Source: Heracleum sosnowskyi (taxonomy: Eukaryota; Streptophyta; Magnoliopsida; Apiales; Apiaceae). Taken from it: a stretch of 64,000 nucleotides of DNA. Position numbers and translations under genes: made by a program. The notes under the pieces were generated by a model that was given only the letters and a program-made list of their open reading frames with translations, was not told the DNA's origin and did no database searches. Every line of letters starts with the position of its first letter. Position 1 is the stretch's first letter. Where the stretch lies: positions 47,655,133-47,719,132 of the forward strand of contig CM061238.1 in assembly GCA_030848705.1 (NCBI GenBank), written 5' to 3'. Below are positions 63,951-64,000 of this stretch, one piece after another.

Positions 63951-64000
63951 TGTTAGATATAATTGCTGACGTTTGTTAATCAGTGTTTAAGTACCAGGTA
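63951..64000 (+). repeat. Start of E5 3' LTR, cut by the window end
   Basis: TGTTAGATATAATTGCTGAC is nearly the same as the E2 LTR start at 44254. Confidence 0.85.

Overview
This window is plant nuclear DNA made almost entirely of transposable elements; I see no convincing single-copy host gene. The evidence is Ty1/copia elements of the SIRE/Maximus type (gag, pol, then a long 'envelope-like' ORF), an initiator-tRNA-Met primer site, a Tat-type Ty3/gypsy element, Helitron termini and plant-style TATA and splice signals. A eudicot is likely; I cannot name the species.

Left part (1-44767) is a nest of four SIRE-like elements. E2 (+ strand) is the oldest host. Only its right part is in the window: pol, envelope-like ORF and 3' LTR, in 9835-15924 and 41985-44767. 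E1 (+ strand, left end off the window, 3' LTR ending near 9834) sits at the gag/pol boundary of E2. E3 (- strand, 15925-41984) sits in the envelope-like ORF of E2 with TSD AAGCT. E4 (- strand, 16815-30780) sits in the envelope-like ORF of E3 with TSD GACTG. I count two mismatches between the E4 LTRs (1253 bp) and two between the E3 LTRs (609 bp), so both insertions are recent. E4 and E3 keep open gag and pol. E2 pol is broken: one nonsense codon, and a deletion that removes the YVDD catalytic motif.

Middle part (44768-51308) is AT-rich. It has microsatellites, a possible 3' exon and a poly(A)-ended retrosequence. It also has Helitron termini, among them one 3.26-kb Helitron whose unoccupied target survives in a neighbouring duplicate, and a large minisatellite. 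Right part (51309-60938) is a decayed Tat-type Ty3/gypsy element. It carries a spliced, antisense, stop-ridden gene between pol and the right LTR. The window ends with an LTR fragment related to E4 fused to the envelope-like 3' end of another E2-like element (E5), whose 3' LTR begins at 63951.

Most striking pattern: each SIRE-like element carries its own short word, repeated in clusters in its LTR, its pol-env spacer and often its coding low-complexity segments. The words are ACTGTCA in E1, AACTCTGA in E2, AATCCTGAT in E3 and GCGACATAG in E4. E1 and E3 also carry a small acidic ORF with its own TATA box between pol and the envelope-like ORF, in sense in E1 and antisense in E3. These look like an element-specific recognition or regulatory system; the function is inferred, not shown.
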